A stretch of 64,000 bases of DNA from Nomia melanderi (Eukaryota; Arthropoda; Insecta; Hymenoptera; Halictidae). Shown in pieces: positions 1 to 11,929 of this stretch. Below the pieces are notes generated by a model that did no database searches, was not told the DNA's origin, and saw only the letters and a program-made list of their open reading frames with translations. The position numbers were made by a program, and so were the translations under genes. How positions within the stretch are numbered: position 1 is the first letter of the stretch; each line of letters begins with the position of its first letter. The stretch covers positions 31,715,160 to 31,779,159 of the forward strand of contig NC_134999.1 in assembly GCF_051020985.1 (NCBI RefSeq). The letters are read 5' to 3'.

Positions 1-640
1 GATAATAAAGTCACGACCGATTCGCTCCTGTCGCATTGCCTCGGATAAGAGTTAAAATATCGCCGAGGCGACGATCGCCCCGCAGAAATCCGATCTTCGC
101 CTCGCTTTTTCCAACCGTGGCCATTTACGATCTCCTTACACCGCGCTGGAAGAGATATTACAATGTAATATGCAAAGCGCGCGCCTCGGTGGAACTTCTT
201 AAGTGATTCCTCAAATTCGCGCTCAGTCGAGTGCGAAGACGTGTCCGGCTCTGTTATCCGCGCGCGTCCGTTACGTCATCGCGACTTCCTGGTATGGAAC
301 GGTCGATTATTCGACAGATACCGTTGGCTGCAAAATGTTCGATTGTTCCGAGTATAAAGTGGGTAATACGTGAAATTGAGCTTGAATGGAATTGAAAGAC
401 GTGCGGCGTTATTATGATTCATGCAATATATTACCATTATGGTGTGAATTTACATAATGCTCAACACGTGCTACTCTATGTGTTTAATAACTTTGGAATT
501 GGTGATTAAGGTATTCAGTTTTCTTATGCTATAAGAAATATGTTCCATTTATTTGTGTTATAAAGACCTAGTGATCGAATGATGTTTATTTATTACAACT
601 TTAGGAAATATTATTTACCTTATATTATGGATGTAAGATA
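1..640. other. GC island (1-310) with G/T-rich right arm
   Basis: The island begins before the window. TTACGTCA (271-278) matches a CRE-type site. The right arm at 330-500 is G/T-rich, followed by AT-rich sequence without structure. Confidence 0.6.
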
Positions 641-1860
641 AAAAAGATAAATGGGTAGACTAAATTAGCTGCTATCTATTGAAACAGAAAAAATGTATAA
701 ATCAAGTACTTTCAGTAAATCCTCATATCGAGATAAAGAACATACCTCGAAAGATTTCGCGAATAATTCGTACCGAAGAAAAATTAACAAATACGTCTAC
801 CCATCGAAAACATTCCACAGTCCACTTTGACTCGGTAAACTGCCCAACGGAAGTTTAGAGCTCCGTGCTATCTTCCTGTACCACCATCCCCATTTAAAAT
901 AAACTAACCTCCATTTCCACCAATTACCTCCAAAAAGTCTAATGCCCGCAGCTGCAGCAAGAAACGCCAGCAACTTTTTGCCAAAGCTCGGTACGGTTAC
1001 GTAGCTTCCTTACCCCGCTGCCGAACGGTCCGCAATTTGCCTACAGAAAAAAGAAAAGTAGCTACAAGTTCCGAGGCCTGGTAACGAGCGACTGCCGAGC
1101 AGTCGGAGAGAGGAAGTCTCCGGTCCCCGGTGGAGTATCCAGAGGGCTAATCGCGAGTAATTTGCCTTTTCGATGTTTCTGCATCGAAAAACGCGCGTCG
1201 AACTTTCGAAGCATGTAACAATGACGTGCGCTGCAATTTCGTAGGCGTACGGGGAATCGCGAGCGAGGCAGAAAAGGAAGATGGCGACCGGCGAGGGACG
1301 AAGAAAAAGGGGCACAGAAGAAGACTATGTGCCCTTGCAAACAAATGGCCGGCGATTACCTGCAATTTGCCATATATACCGGCGCCGTGGCCTCCCCCTC
1401 GCGTCCGAGCCACAATAGCTCGGCCGCGTTCCTCGTTTTCGTGGCTGTTTTCGGTGCCGAGCTTCACCCCCGGGGCCATACATCGATCGCCGGGTAATTG
1501 TCAGCGCTCAGCGCCCCGAACGCAGGTGTAACAGGGTAACGGCTAACGCCCGTAGGGTGCTACATAAGTGCGTTAATTTATATATTTCGACCGGAGGGGA
1601 TGGCGAGGCGGGGAAGGTGGAACCTTTGACTGCTGGGGTGAGCCGCGAAAATTGGCGGAAATTGATAGGAGGGCTTTCGGTGAATTGACGGATAGCGACG
1701 TGACGTTTCTCGCGTTTGCTAGTAGGAAATGAATTATGGTTAGACGGGCCGTGATTGTTGCCGGGGGATGGAAATGAGAATGTGGTAGCGAAGATGTAGT
1801 TAGCGGTTAGAATTTCAACCTGGATTTCGATGTGAGTTGGTTGTTGAGAAGAAACTGTTC
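641..1860. other. GC island 1010-1560 with C/A left arm and G/T right arm
   Basis: The left arm at 840-960 is C-rich and the right arm at 1590-1830 is G-rich. Overlapping open frames exist on both strands at 1010-1531, are Arg/Pro-rich, and cancel one another out. No gene seen. Confidence 0.6.
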
Positions 1861-3066
1861 AGCCTAGAATTTCTATAGTTCAATATAGTCGTTCTTGAGA
1901 AATGCAGAAATATATTCAAGTGTACTAATTCTTTACTCGGAAGTTTATGACTAGGAATATTCAAGCTTCAACATACAGGCGACATTCTTTGAAACGAACG
2001 AGAGAACACATAGATTATGAAACAAAGCTACATTTCAATATTTCACATAGTCACGGATTACGTAAAATTCAAAATTAAACTTTATACTATACATTAAGTG
2101 GTAACCGAGAATCACCTCCAGAGTGCAAAGGGTGAAACATTCCAATGATAACCCTCCATCGCAATTTTCATTACCACTCAAGGTTTAAATTTCACCGTAA
2201 CATATGTCAAACTTCGCACACATTACCAAGTAACTGTTACCAAAGGGTAGCCACCCCTCGAGAAAAAAGAAGCACCCGGGACTCGGTTCTACCCCACGCG
2301 TGGCCACGTCAGCCACCTGTCCCAAAATCACGGAAGTCCCCGAGGTATCCGGAATGTTAATTATACCGTGCGTCCTCACGGATCGCGAGTCGCATAGTAG
2401 ACGCGGACATTGCGCAACACGGCTTCCTTCATGTAGCAGGTCGTCGAGAAAAAAAAGGGAAGAGAAGCATGTTTCAGGCAACCTCACTCCCCCGGTCCGG
2501 TTCTCCCGTTTCAGTGCCGGAGCCCGTCCCTCTTTTTAGCTCTCGTTGCACTTGCACGTGCGCCACGTGACGAGGCCGTCACAGCTGCCACATGCAGCTC
2601 GTCCTCCGGCTCTCCGGTGTCGGCTCTCTTCCCCTTTTCTGGCGGCCGGCGAACAGGCCAGCGAGGAGAATTTTTGGGGGCGAACGGGAGCAAAAAGAAA
2701 AATAGACCGGCACGGGGTGAGAGCCGGGGTAAAGGGGAAAGGGTGATGAAAGGATGCGACTCGCCGCTTGCACGAGGAAGTGTCTCGTATGTCCGGATTG
2801 CTCGGAGTCCTCCCTCTGAGACACTCGATATTCCGAGCGTGTATCGCGTGCGCCGCTTATGGAGGATCGTGGCTAATGGCCCGTAGATTACCCCGCGTTG
2901 CACGCAACTTCTATGCACGCCGTGACAGGTAAGGCCGTCAGGACACTCGATACGCCCGACGACTGCCTGATAACCACACTGGCGTAATCCATTAACCCGC
3001 CGGCGAGTGTACCGAGGCTATCGAGACGCGAATTCTTTTGTTCGTCGACTGGGGCTTTGAATTCGG
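1861..3066. other. GC island 2280-3010 with skewed arms
   Basis: The left arm at 2040-2260 is C/A-rich. The island contains E-box-like CACGTG at 2556-2570 and a donor-like AG|GTAAGG at 2928/2929. The 135-codon minus frame at 2511-2918 is overlapped by four other frames and is not called. Confidence 0.55.
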
Positions 3067-3240
3067 ACGCCTGTTATTGTTGATTACTAGTTTTAATGGA
3101 ATTTAAACCGAGAGAGCGTTTCCGTGAAATTATTTTATTCGATGTCGACTACAACGCCTGTTATTGTTGATTAGTAGTTTTAATGGAATTTAAACCGAGA
3201 GAACGCTTCCGTGAAATTATTTTATTTGATGTCGACTATA
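3067..3240 (+). repeat. Two-copy tandem duplication, 87-bp unit
   Basis: The unit starting ACGCCTGTTATTGTTGATTA at 3067 recurs at 3154 (period 87) with only a few substitutions. The second copy ends 24 bases before the TTAA element at 3265. Confidence 0.95.
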
Positions 3241-3264
3241 GACACAACTTGCTAATTTCGTTCA

Positions 3265-3482
3265 TTAACACGTTGCCGCGAAAATCTTGACCGTTTTCCG
3301 GTAGAGTTCTTTTGTAGCAAAGAGAAGCGGGGATGTATTATTAATTATTTAGTGGTAGAATCTTTGCATTGCAGTATTATCAGTTTAGTTATTATATACT
3401 TTCATTCGAGGTTATCTTGTTACGATTGTTTCCAACTAATTCGGAAACGTCGGTCATCGGTGGCTAGCGTTTAACGTGTTAA
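3265..3482 (+). mobile_element. TTAA MITE, family A
   Basis: This 218-bp element is bounded by TTAA on both sides. The left end reads TTAACACGTTGCCGCGA and the right end is a reverse complement starting TTAACACGTTAAACGC. The interior is homologous to the element at 16267-16498 (shared AAATCTT.ACCG and TTATTAATTATTTAG stretches). It has no coding capacity. The TTAA ends point to mobilisation by a piggyBac-type transposase; that is inference. Confidence 0.8.
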
Positions 3483-3887
3483 CCTAGTGAAATAGAAATT
3501 GTTATTGTTGCCTAGAAATTGTAGAGGTAACTGGAATGATAAAAATTGATATTTCTTCAGAACCATTCTTTTATATTACAATTTTGTCTTCTCTCAAGTA
3601 TATGAAATGGTACTGCTCATTTTTCAAAAAGAAGTACAAAATAAAGGGAGCGGTGAGATAAATTTTGTGTATGGCTATGTTTTAAACATTATTCTGGATC
3701 AACGTGGCGATTGGAGAATCCCTTTTGGCTGGATCGTTACGAGAAAGGATCGGCCGCGATTTTTCTTTCTTCATTTGTTTCCCGATCGCTCGGGGCCCAA
3801 CGCCTTATATAACTTATTGTTAGAAGAGAGGAGCCGTTGATCGAGTGTATTTTAACTGGCTGTAAACGACCTCTTTTTCACTGTCAG

Positions 3888-4028
3888 GCGGAAGAGGATG
3901 CGAGACGGAAGGGAAATCGTCCGGGCTCGAAGCGAGCAATTAGCGAACTGAAAAAGCTCTTTGTATCCCCCAAGAGGGTCCCGATTAATCAGCGTATTAA
4001 ATCGATCCTTGAACGTCTATTGAAATAA
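3888..4028 (+). CDS. Possible terminal exon, unrecognised basic helical peptide
   Basis: The tract CCTCTTTTTCACTGTCAG is a good splice acceptor (AG at 3886-3887). It is followed in phase 0 by 46 codons ending in TAA at 4026-4028. The peptide is charged and helix-prone, with Leu/Ile spacing in its second half (KRAISELKKLF, IKSILERLLK). An AATAAA hexamer occurs about 275 bases after the stop (4302-4307), compatible with a 3' end. No upstream exon with a convincing donor was found. A donor-like AG|GTAAGG exists at 2928/2929, but the sequence before it is not convincingly coding. Confidence 0.28.
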   Translation, partial: AEEDARRKGNRPGSKRAISELKKLFVSPKRVPINQRIKSILERLLK

Positions 4029-4301
4029 TCCATTCTATTTGCCTTTCTTATCGACGCCGGGTATATTTTAACCGGCGAGATAAATGTTGCGGCTGGCCCA
4101 AGTCAAATAATCCGCGCGGATTCCAACCGCAAGCCGCGATGTTTGCGAGCAAATATTTTCACTGAATCGGGAAAGCTAACAGGTTGCGATGTTCCGCAAA
4201 GGATATTTTCGATACGGCTTAGCCTAATCACCTTGGATAATCCGGATTGAAGATGTGGTGGCATGGAGGGACGTCCTTCCACTTGGGCCACGAGCTTGGA
4301 A

Positions 4302-4307
4302 AATAAA
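4302..4307 (+). terminator. Possible AATAAA polyadenylation signal
   Basis: The hexamer lies about 275 bases after the stop of the possible exon at 3888-4028. A single hexamer in AT-rich DNA is weak evidence, and it matters only if that exon is real. Confidence 0.15.
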
Positions 4308-4783
4308 ACGCACACCTGGCTGTAGGTAAATATTCAAGGAAAAGGAAATTCATCGCAACATCACTTGTTCGGTTTTCAGTTTTCTTTTACATTGCAGGTA
4401 TACCGCCATTTACAATTAGATATTTAAATGACGAAAATATATATGTAAATGATACTTTCCATTTTCTTAAATTTATGAAAAATAATGAAAGTTACACTGC
4501 ATATACATATATAATAAAAATCATTTGCTTAAATTTCCATAATAGAGGAGTTTCTGATGAAAAAGGAATTATTAAAAATTATAATGATACCAATTACTAT
4601 AATATTTTATAATAACTCAAGAGAGTTCCGATTGCCATAAATATTCAATGCACTAACAAAACAACTACAATATCCAATTATTAAAAAGGAATCTCCATGC
4701 TAAAATAAACGATTAAATATTCACGAGCCGAAATCTAAATAAAATCAATTACGTTTCGAGCGGCATTAAAAAACACAGGTTCA

Positions 4784-5740
4784 TTATATCCTCAAGCAAC
4801 GCGGCGGACCGTAACGAAAGCAAACCAAAAATCGATGGCGACACCTGTTCGAGCCCTCGCCCTTATCGCGCGGCCAGCACGCCGCGTAATTCTTAAGCAA
4901 ATCTCGAGCGAAAAATTGCAGCCCGTTATCTCGGACCGAGCCTCGTCTACCGGTGTGTGTTATCTCATTCGAATTCTTGACAGGTGTGCATAATCTTTCA
5001 CGGGAGGCCGCAAAATGCAATCGCGTCACGAGTCTGAGCGTGGTTATCCGGCATAATTCGCGCGGCGCATATTCGTCAGGCTCGGCCCAATATGGCGGCC
5101 GGCGTGATGCACGCATCGCGATCGCAAGGTGAGCGTCGCGGAAAGCGTGCTCGGTCAAAGTTCCTTATAATGGATCAACGGCGGCCGGGCTCGCGGGGAT
5201 TTACTTAATTGCAATTAATGGGGCGGGCATTACCGAGGCGCGGGGTCACGTGAGTTAAGGGTTACAAATACGCCGGCGAGATTAACGACGCTGAATTATC
5301 GTCGCTCGTACTGCAGCCCGAAGAATCGGATCTTTTTCAACCGAGCCCCGGTCTCGATCACTTTGATCGAGGGATAAGGAACTGTTTTTTGTTAGGTTGA
5401 CGCTGATGGAACGAGATGAGAGCCTCTTCATCTTAGGATTAAGTTTGCTCCACTTTGCTCGGTTGCTCGAGCGAGATGGGTCCTTCGATACTCTTTTTTA
5501 TTTATTCTAGGTCTTTGGGAGCTGGGGCTTATATAGGGTGGCTTGTTAAGTAATTTGAAAAGAGGATTCGATACTCGGTTTAAGTTTGATCGAGTGTTGT
5601 AGCGGAATTTGCTGTAAATTATACTCCTGCGTTTCGTTAATAATTAGTGGACTCAAATTTCTTGGGATCAGATCTATTTATAAATTTATCTAACTATAAC
5701 TAGATTGCATTTATATAGAGGTATTTCACAAGAACTGTAC
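4784..5740. other. GC island 4790-5350 with G/T right arm
   Basis: The right arm at 5370-5640 is strongly G/T-rich. The island has homeodomain-type AATTGCAATTAATG at 5207-5220. The 124-codon minus ORF at 4784-5158 has no recognisable features. Confidence 0.6.
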
Positions 5741-5757
5741 AAAAATGACGAAATACA

Positions 5758-5945
5758 AAGTTTCAAGTGTAAAATATAAGGATGTATATTAATAATAGTA
5801 AATGGAAAACATATTTACGCTTGAAACTTTTCACATTCCACATTTTTCACTTACTATTATTAATATACGATATGTGGAAAATGTATTTACACTTGACACT
5901 TTTCATATTAGATATTTTACGCTTACTATTATTAATATACACTCC
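5758..5945 (+). repeat. Foldback plus 72-bp tandem duplication
   Basis: GTATATTAATAATAGTAA at 5784-5801 recurs inverted at 5850-5867, making a hairpin stem of at least 18 perfect pairs that continues imperfectly. The block starting TGGAAAA at 5803 recurs at 5875 (period 72), bringing a third arm that again ends TTACTATTATTAATATAC-like. TTTCAAGTGTAAAATAT (5760-5776) also pairs with ATATTTACGCTTGAAAC. The long ORF starting at 5802 is a by-product of these repeats. Confidence 0.85.
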
Positions 5946-5976
5946 TACATTAAACTAAACTCTGTTCAACTTTTCC

Positions 5977-6445
5977 CACAACTCACCAGCAAACCAAAAA
6001 ACTCTCCACACTTCTTCTACTCAAACTCATCAACAAAGGATCACTATCCCTACACTAAAGTCATTCTACTCAACTTCACCCCACAATTCACCAGAAAACC
6101 AAAAAACTGTCCAAACCTCCAGCCAAACTCATTGACAACGACTCACTGTCCCTACTACCTATTTCTTTTCCACGATTTTCAGAAGCCGGGTCCTCGCCAA
6201 AGTTTGATACATCAACAACGTCAATCCGGTTCACATCTACGTTACACCATCTAAATCAAACGATATTCTATTCAACTCTATTCCACAACTTACCAGAAAA
6301 TCAGAAAACTCTCCAAACCTCCACCCAAACTCATCGACAACGACTCACTGTCCCTACTACCTATTTCTTTTTTACGATTTTCAGAAGCCGGGTCCTCGCG
6401 AAAGTTTGATACGGCAACAACGTCAGTCCGGTTCGTTCGGGGGGC
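5977..6445 (+). repeat. Three-copy imperfect duplication
   Basis: Copies anchored on CACAACTCACCAGCAAACC start at 5977, 6082 and 6284. The last two continue in register for about 160 bases (CGACTCACTGTCCCTACTAC, then TTTCAGAAGCCGGGTCCTCG). The first copy is shorter and more diverged. The whole block is C/A-rich and forms the left arm of the next GC island. Confidence 0.9.
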
Positions 6446-7490
6446 TTCAGTTATAAATATTCTTTTACAACTTCCTATCGTCTTCCTATAAATCTCGCCG
6501 GAACGGCCAGCTTGAAACGTATCCTACCGCCATCTTCGCGTTTCCAGCGAGCACACGGGGCCCTATATCGCCGAGCCATTTACCCGGTGTAAACGTCCCG
6601 GCAAAGGGCCGAGGGACGCCGGTTAGGGGGGGAGCCGCGACAGGCAGCCACGGCTCGCATTCGAAAGGGGCGTAAAAGGGTCGGCGGGGGGCGGAAGGGA
6701 GCGCCCGCGGGTGCGGGTGTCATTGTTGATATACAACGCGGTAAGTACGCGATAAGTAGACCCCATAAATTCAGCCAATCAGACGAGCCGCCTCGCGCCG
6801 TGCCTTGACCACCCTACTTCCCTTTTCTCTCTCCCTCCTCCTCGCGCCCTGCGCTGCACGTGGCAGCCGCGTTACTTATGTGCAGGCAGCCGTGTACAGG
6901 TCGGTCCATATTACGCGCGTTCACCACCACGCGCAACCGACTCCCACGCGAATGCGTGCTAGCCGGGAGGATTTATCTGAGCATCACGAGGCGACGCTTT
7001 AAACGGCGCACCCTTTGAGCCTTGTAACGTACCATGCTCATTGTGGAAGGAATAGGGGTCTAAGGATTTTGCTAAATTTTTACGGGGATCTTGAGGAGGA
7101 TCTTGTGAGGTTGGCTGTAAATTGTCGCGAGAGGATTTTGGTGGGGATATTGTAATTTGATGGAGGTAACTGGAACTTGTTAGGTGAGCTTGAGTTGCTG
7201 GGACGTGTTGGCCTGACGTTAAATTTACCTACACTTTATATGTACTTATTGGTATCGTAACTCAGCGAGTGACTGGTTATAAAAAAGGGGGAAACAGGTT
7301 GGAAGATTTTTCTTAGGAACGAAAGGAAAGATGAGTAAATTGAGTAATCGGGTAATACGGGAATTGATGTGAAGTTAATTGAATGGAAGAGCACGAATTT
7401 TAAATGAAATTTTAAAACCGCGGGGGGTTTAGTGTTAATGTGTTGCGAGTTTTTAGCGAGGATACATTAAAGAGTATGTTCTTATAGATG
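6446..7490. other. GC island 6480-7010 with CCAAT motif and G/T right arm
   Basis: It contains GCCAATC near 6774-6780 and a donor-like GCG|GTAAGTA at 6740/6741, which together could mark a promoter and first exon. No TATA or coding sequence supports it further. The right arm at 7030-7450 is G/T-rich. Confidence 0.5.
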
Positions 7491-8529
7491 ATCTCCATTA
7501 AAAACGTTTGTTATTGATTTTGTATTCTATATTAGATACTCTGACAATGATCATATATTACAGAACATTCTGAAAGTATCCTATGTTCAAAAAGAGAACT
7601 TAAAATTCCAATGTCCGTCGTCTCGTTCATGTAAGTTTACCGAATTTCTCCGCTGTACGCATCGAGCCTCCGAAACAGCGGCCGAAAACCTTAATTTCCA
7701 GTCGAACCATGTCTAAGCGGTAGCCAGAGCCATAACCTTTGTAAAACACGACTTCCTGAACCGTCGAATCGTGGTCTCATCGATGTTTCCACGGAGGGGT
7801 ACAAGTTTACCGCGCCATAAACCATTTATTAATGAATCGGTGACGCGGCTCGGGCCGAATACGAAATCGTTGTCGGGTGACGATGGTCGGGGCCACGCGT
7901 CGGGGCGGTGTCTGTCGACTCCTGGACATCCTGGCAGGACCGGCCGACGTGGGATATGATGTGGGCGCCAGGAAGCACCCGTCACGCGTCAGGATCGTGA
8001 ATCACGGAAACAGGAAACCTCGCCCCCGTGACTTCAATCGAAATTATTGTGGGCGCGAGGACCCGGAACTCGATGAGGCGCCAGAAACTGTCTTGCCGTA
8101 AAGCTTTACGCGCGGCAACGTAAATCATTTCCCTTTTTTTCCTTTGGCGGAAGATGAGTTACGATTGCCTGGGGAGAGCTATCTCAGATTTTTTTATTTC
8201 AAATTAAAAATGGCAGTTTTATATAGAAATTGAGGATGGTCGTAGGAAAGGTACTATTATCGGGAAAAGGGTTAGTTTGTCCACTTTATGAATTGAATGT
8301 TTAATTGTTTAAACTTCTTTTAAACAGTTTGAAATTATCTTTTATTTTTTATCTTCGTCAAGTACGTCTATATTGTTTTCTTGAAAGATGTTAGGTATTC
8401 TTTACAATGAAAATCACGTTTCCTGAGAGGACTGTGAAATGTCAAAGTGTTTAGGATGAAGACTTAAATGAAGCTCTAAGTTTTTTGTTTAATTGGAAGC
8501 AAATTTGACTTGGAGTATCGCGTAACGGT
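7491..8529. other. GC island 7620-8130 with arms
   Basis: The left arm at 7500-7610 is A/C-rich and the right arm at 8130-8500 is G/T-rich with T runs. The open frames at 7713-8101 overlap on both strands and are not called. Confidence 0.55.
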
Positions 8530-9200
8530 GTAATACTATATACCAATTTTCGAGGAATTTGTCACGCAAGGGTCCTGGCTCCATCCTAGAAGGGGCCGAA
8601 ATCGTGTCCGTGGTCAGCAACAAGCCGAGATCAGTCGGCGAACGTCAAAGGTTGTAATCTAATATTTTTAGATGGGACTGTAACGAAGCACCACTACCGG
8701 GTGGCTGTCAGGGGTATGTTCCGGGAGCCCTGTCAAGATCGCAGGATCGAACAATGGAAACAGGAGACCACGGACAGGTTGAATTGTCTCGGACACGGAG
8801 TGTTAATGCGACTTGGCACCGGCAGCAAGCTGGCTGAAGAAGAAAAGAACTATCTAGGAGTTCAGATGATATATATATTTTACTATTATTATGTAAATTT
8901 ATAACAGAAGGTATAAAAACATTCTCCATTCAAGTGAATATCACAGAATAATTTGATCCATATATCAAACGTAATATAAGTAAATTGTTGAATTTAGATA
9001 ACATTTAGTCTATAGAATTCAATGTCAGTAAAATTATTTGCAATGAGATTTCAAATTACTAATTCGAAAAGAAATAAATATCCACTCGATTACTCCACTT
9101 TTACATTTTTTCTATTCTTTATGATACCCTGTAACATTATGTGGTTCTAATTCGATCATCCTTGGAGAATTCTACGAGAACTACGTGATTAGAGCAATTT
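8530..9200. other. Mixed island 8530-8850, AT-rich right side
   Basis: The 67-codon frame at 8701-8904 is preceded by GGCTGTCAG and reads plausibly for about 50 residues before a Tyr-rich AT tail. No donor or partner exon was found, so it is left uncalled. No clear G/T right arm here. Confidence 0.45.
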
Positions 9201-10560
9201 AAAATTAGTCACCGGTTTCGATTACGTTTTAAGCGTACATAATTATGGCCCGTTTGGCTGGAAAGAATTTCCGGGCAAGGGATACGCATAGATTCTTCTA
9301 TATGTTGGGAAGAGGTTATCGGCGGCGAATTTTGGAACAGACAGCTGCCACTTACGGTGGCGTCACGACTTTCGGAAACGTCCGACGGAGCCCCCGGGAC
9401 CGTTTCTAGGGACTTCTTTTCCCACCCTGTAATTTCCGCGTTTCCTGAAAGGGGATATTTTCTAAAATTGCAGATTTTCGATCACCAACCTGCGGGCGTC
9501 GCGCCGGCGCGAGGATCGCTTTCGATCGGAATGGCTTTTTAAACCGGTTGATTAACGATGGGCACCGGATGGTCTCCGAAGACCATATTTCCATGAAAAT
9601 TCGGGAGAATCCAATGAAATGGTAAAGGTCTCGGGAACAGTCTAAATTGTATCGGAGAACTGTTAGAATTGTCTGTTTTCATCCCTTAAATGGTAGAAAT
9701 AATTTATTACAAATAATTATAGTGTATTACACACTAAAGACACTGTGATACTTCAAAGTTATACAATTTATAAAAGTGTACCGTCGATATAATCGAAAAT
9801 AGATCAAACATAAATTCTGTTAGCAAAACTTGGACAGAAGATAAATACTTTAGCGACTATGAATCTTAAAATGTTCAATTTCTGTTCCAACCCTCTCAAG
9901 TACTACCCCTTTTTACAAAAATGTTCACAGCTACATCTACACTGACAGCATAGATGTAATATCAAAATTATGAAACAAGGGTAGTGTGAACACGGTAAAA
10001 ATGTCCAACCTCTCATGTGTTCGACGAAATATAAATCACGGACACCAAGATTTGCTAAGGTGCTGAAAGTGTCCGAAGACGTGTCACCATCAAGATTTCA
10101 AGGGATTCGAATCTCCGAAACGCAGAAGCGCCGACCGGCATATTGATCGCGGTGAAAAGCGGGAACGGCAGCCCTTTCCGCTTCACCTATTTCAATATGT
10201 ACAGTGACGCCTGCGTTTCTCCGCGTTTTACGGCCTCCGAGCGAGTAGACGAGACGTCCTTACGTATCTGCTTATTAGCTTAAAAATGAGACATTTGGCG
10301 CCTGCACGACTGCGTCGCGGACGTTCGGAGTCTAGACGTAAGTCTTGAGAGGGTGGCGAGGGGTTTGTTTGGGTTCCCTAATGAAATTCTGGTCTCGCGC
10401 GAGCGCAACCGGTCATTCATATTCTCGTTACTTCATGGCTAAGTCATTCACGAAAGGAACACAATGACGGTGTCCATTGAATGGTTACATAATTTCTTTT
10501 CTCGTTTCTTAAGTCACACAAAAGGTAAAGGTAATTTATTTTTCTTCGTTTTGAGTCACA
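9201..10560. other. Two islands, 9230-9640 and 10060-10340, with skewed arms
   Basis: Between them, 9780-10030 is C/A-rich. Right of the second island, 10340-10430 is G-rich (GAGGGTGGCGAGGGG). No ORF, repeat or RNA seen. Confidence 0.55.
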
Positions 10561-11929
10561 CGAGACATTCGAAAGCATGGCGACATATATTATTGGAAGA
10601 GCACAGAAGAAGGTAACAGAATTTGTTGATTAATTTAGATCTTTAACAGCCTTAACAATAGACAAAGTTTGTTAAGCTGAAAATTATAGATGGAAACGGA
10701 AGATATTTAAAAAAGATTAATTCAATGATTTCTTTCTTGTTTGAAACGAATTCTTCACCTGTTCAGTAATGATAGTCGTAGCAATAATTTGATTCAAAGG
10801 AGGAACTATTATATTTTTAAGAAGACCACAAACCTACAATTCCTATACCCTTCCTAATGAATAGCAGAACTTCCTCAGTAATTCTATTTCCGAACCCAGC
10901 AATAACTTCCCAGTGGAATCCCGTGAGAAATTAATCGACGACAATTTTCTGGTCGATCACGGTAAAGGTCTATTTATCGAAATTATCGACCAAGCCGCCC
11001 CCCATATCTATTTTCAGCTGGATTTTTGCCTTCTACGGCTGAGCCACGAGCTCCACGATAATTCTACCCTGTCCGGGCAGAGTGGACCGCAAAATGAACC
11101 CTTATTAATGTGGTTAATCACGCGCCTTTATCATAATCTTCATAATGTGCCGCAAAGTTTGTATTTTTAATGGACATACCCGGAATTTAGTGTCTATTTC
11201 TAATAGTATTTCCAGAACACCATCATTTCTGTTACACATAATTTAACCTGATTCAAAAGCTCATGCTCCGAGATCACCAGGACGATGAAACCACGGGAGC
11301 TCGTTTAATCCGATGACTTCTTATTTACTTGTAAGTATTAATGCAGTTACTTTTATTCGGTAATCTTCATTAATGATTGTGGATCTAGAAATCAATTTTC
11401 CACAATTATTTCTTCCCTAACTACAAAATTCTACAAGTATATATTCAACGATTAAACATTCCTTAACGAAGACTTGAGATGACATTCACATCTCGATAAA
11501 AAAGCAACCGAAGAAATAAATAAACTCTGCACTTAATCTCGTTTCAAACGAAAACACTCATTCAATTTCCTCGCTCCAACTCCTCTCACTGTAGCTCCGC
11601 AGAATAAGGTCAGACCGAACTTTCGAAGAGAGACCGAAAATTGAAATGGGTCTGTTCGACCTGTCTCCGGCACAAATTGAACGGTCCGGGAGTAGGCGTC
11701 GCCTCGCGAATCCTCGCGTTTAAACGGAGCACATGCGTCCCCGCGCGGTGGGCGTTGATTTACGTACCTCTAATCGTTAGATTTGGAGCGGAACCGTCAA
11801 TTAACCGGGTATACCTCATTCCCGTGTCCTTCCCTTCCCTGTTATTGTCCGTGAATGTTCGGCGAGATCGTAGATAGAGTCGGAAGGTTACGGTCTTGCT
11901 CCAACAACGAACGTGATAGAGACCATAGT
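10561..11929. other. AT-rich stretch and small GC island 11640-11880
   Basis: The left arm at 11460-11600 is C/A-rich. The 85-codon frame at 10913-11170 has no recognisable domain. Nothing else seen. Confidence 0.5.

Larger units (their letters stand above)
3483..4783. other. Weak GC island 3700-4180 and long AT-rich stretch
   Basis: It holds the possible exon at 3888-4028. From 4398 an A-rich stretch follows the acceptor-like TTTTACATTGCAG and stays open in one frame to 4612. The + strand there is poor in T, which removes stops, so I treat it as a composition effect. Confidence 0.5.

Noticed and set aside
2876..2930. Short open stretch ending in AG|GTAAGG
   Set aside because: Only a donor-like site; two frames open, no promoter or following exon identified.
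4398..4612. Open frame of about 70 codons after a good acceptor (TTTTACATTGCAG)
   Set aside because: The + strand is A-rich and T-poor, so stops are depleted; the peptide is mostly Asn, Ile and Tyr and the region has no other support.
5802..6254. 150-codon + ORF
   Set aside because: It reads through the 72-bp tandem duplication and a C/A-rich arm; it has internal repeats because the DNA does.
8701..8904. 67-codon + frame with smooth composition after CTGTCAG
   Set aside because: Weak pyrimidine tract, no donor, no partner exon.
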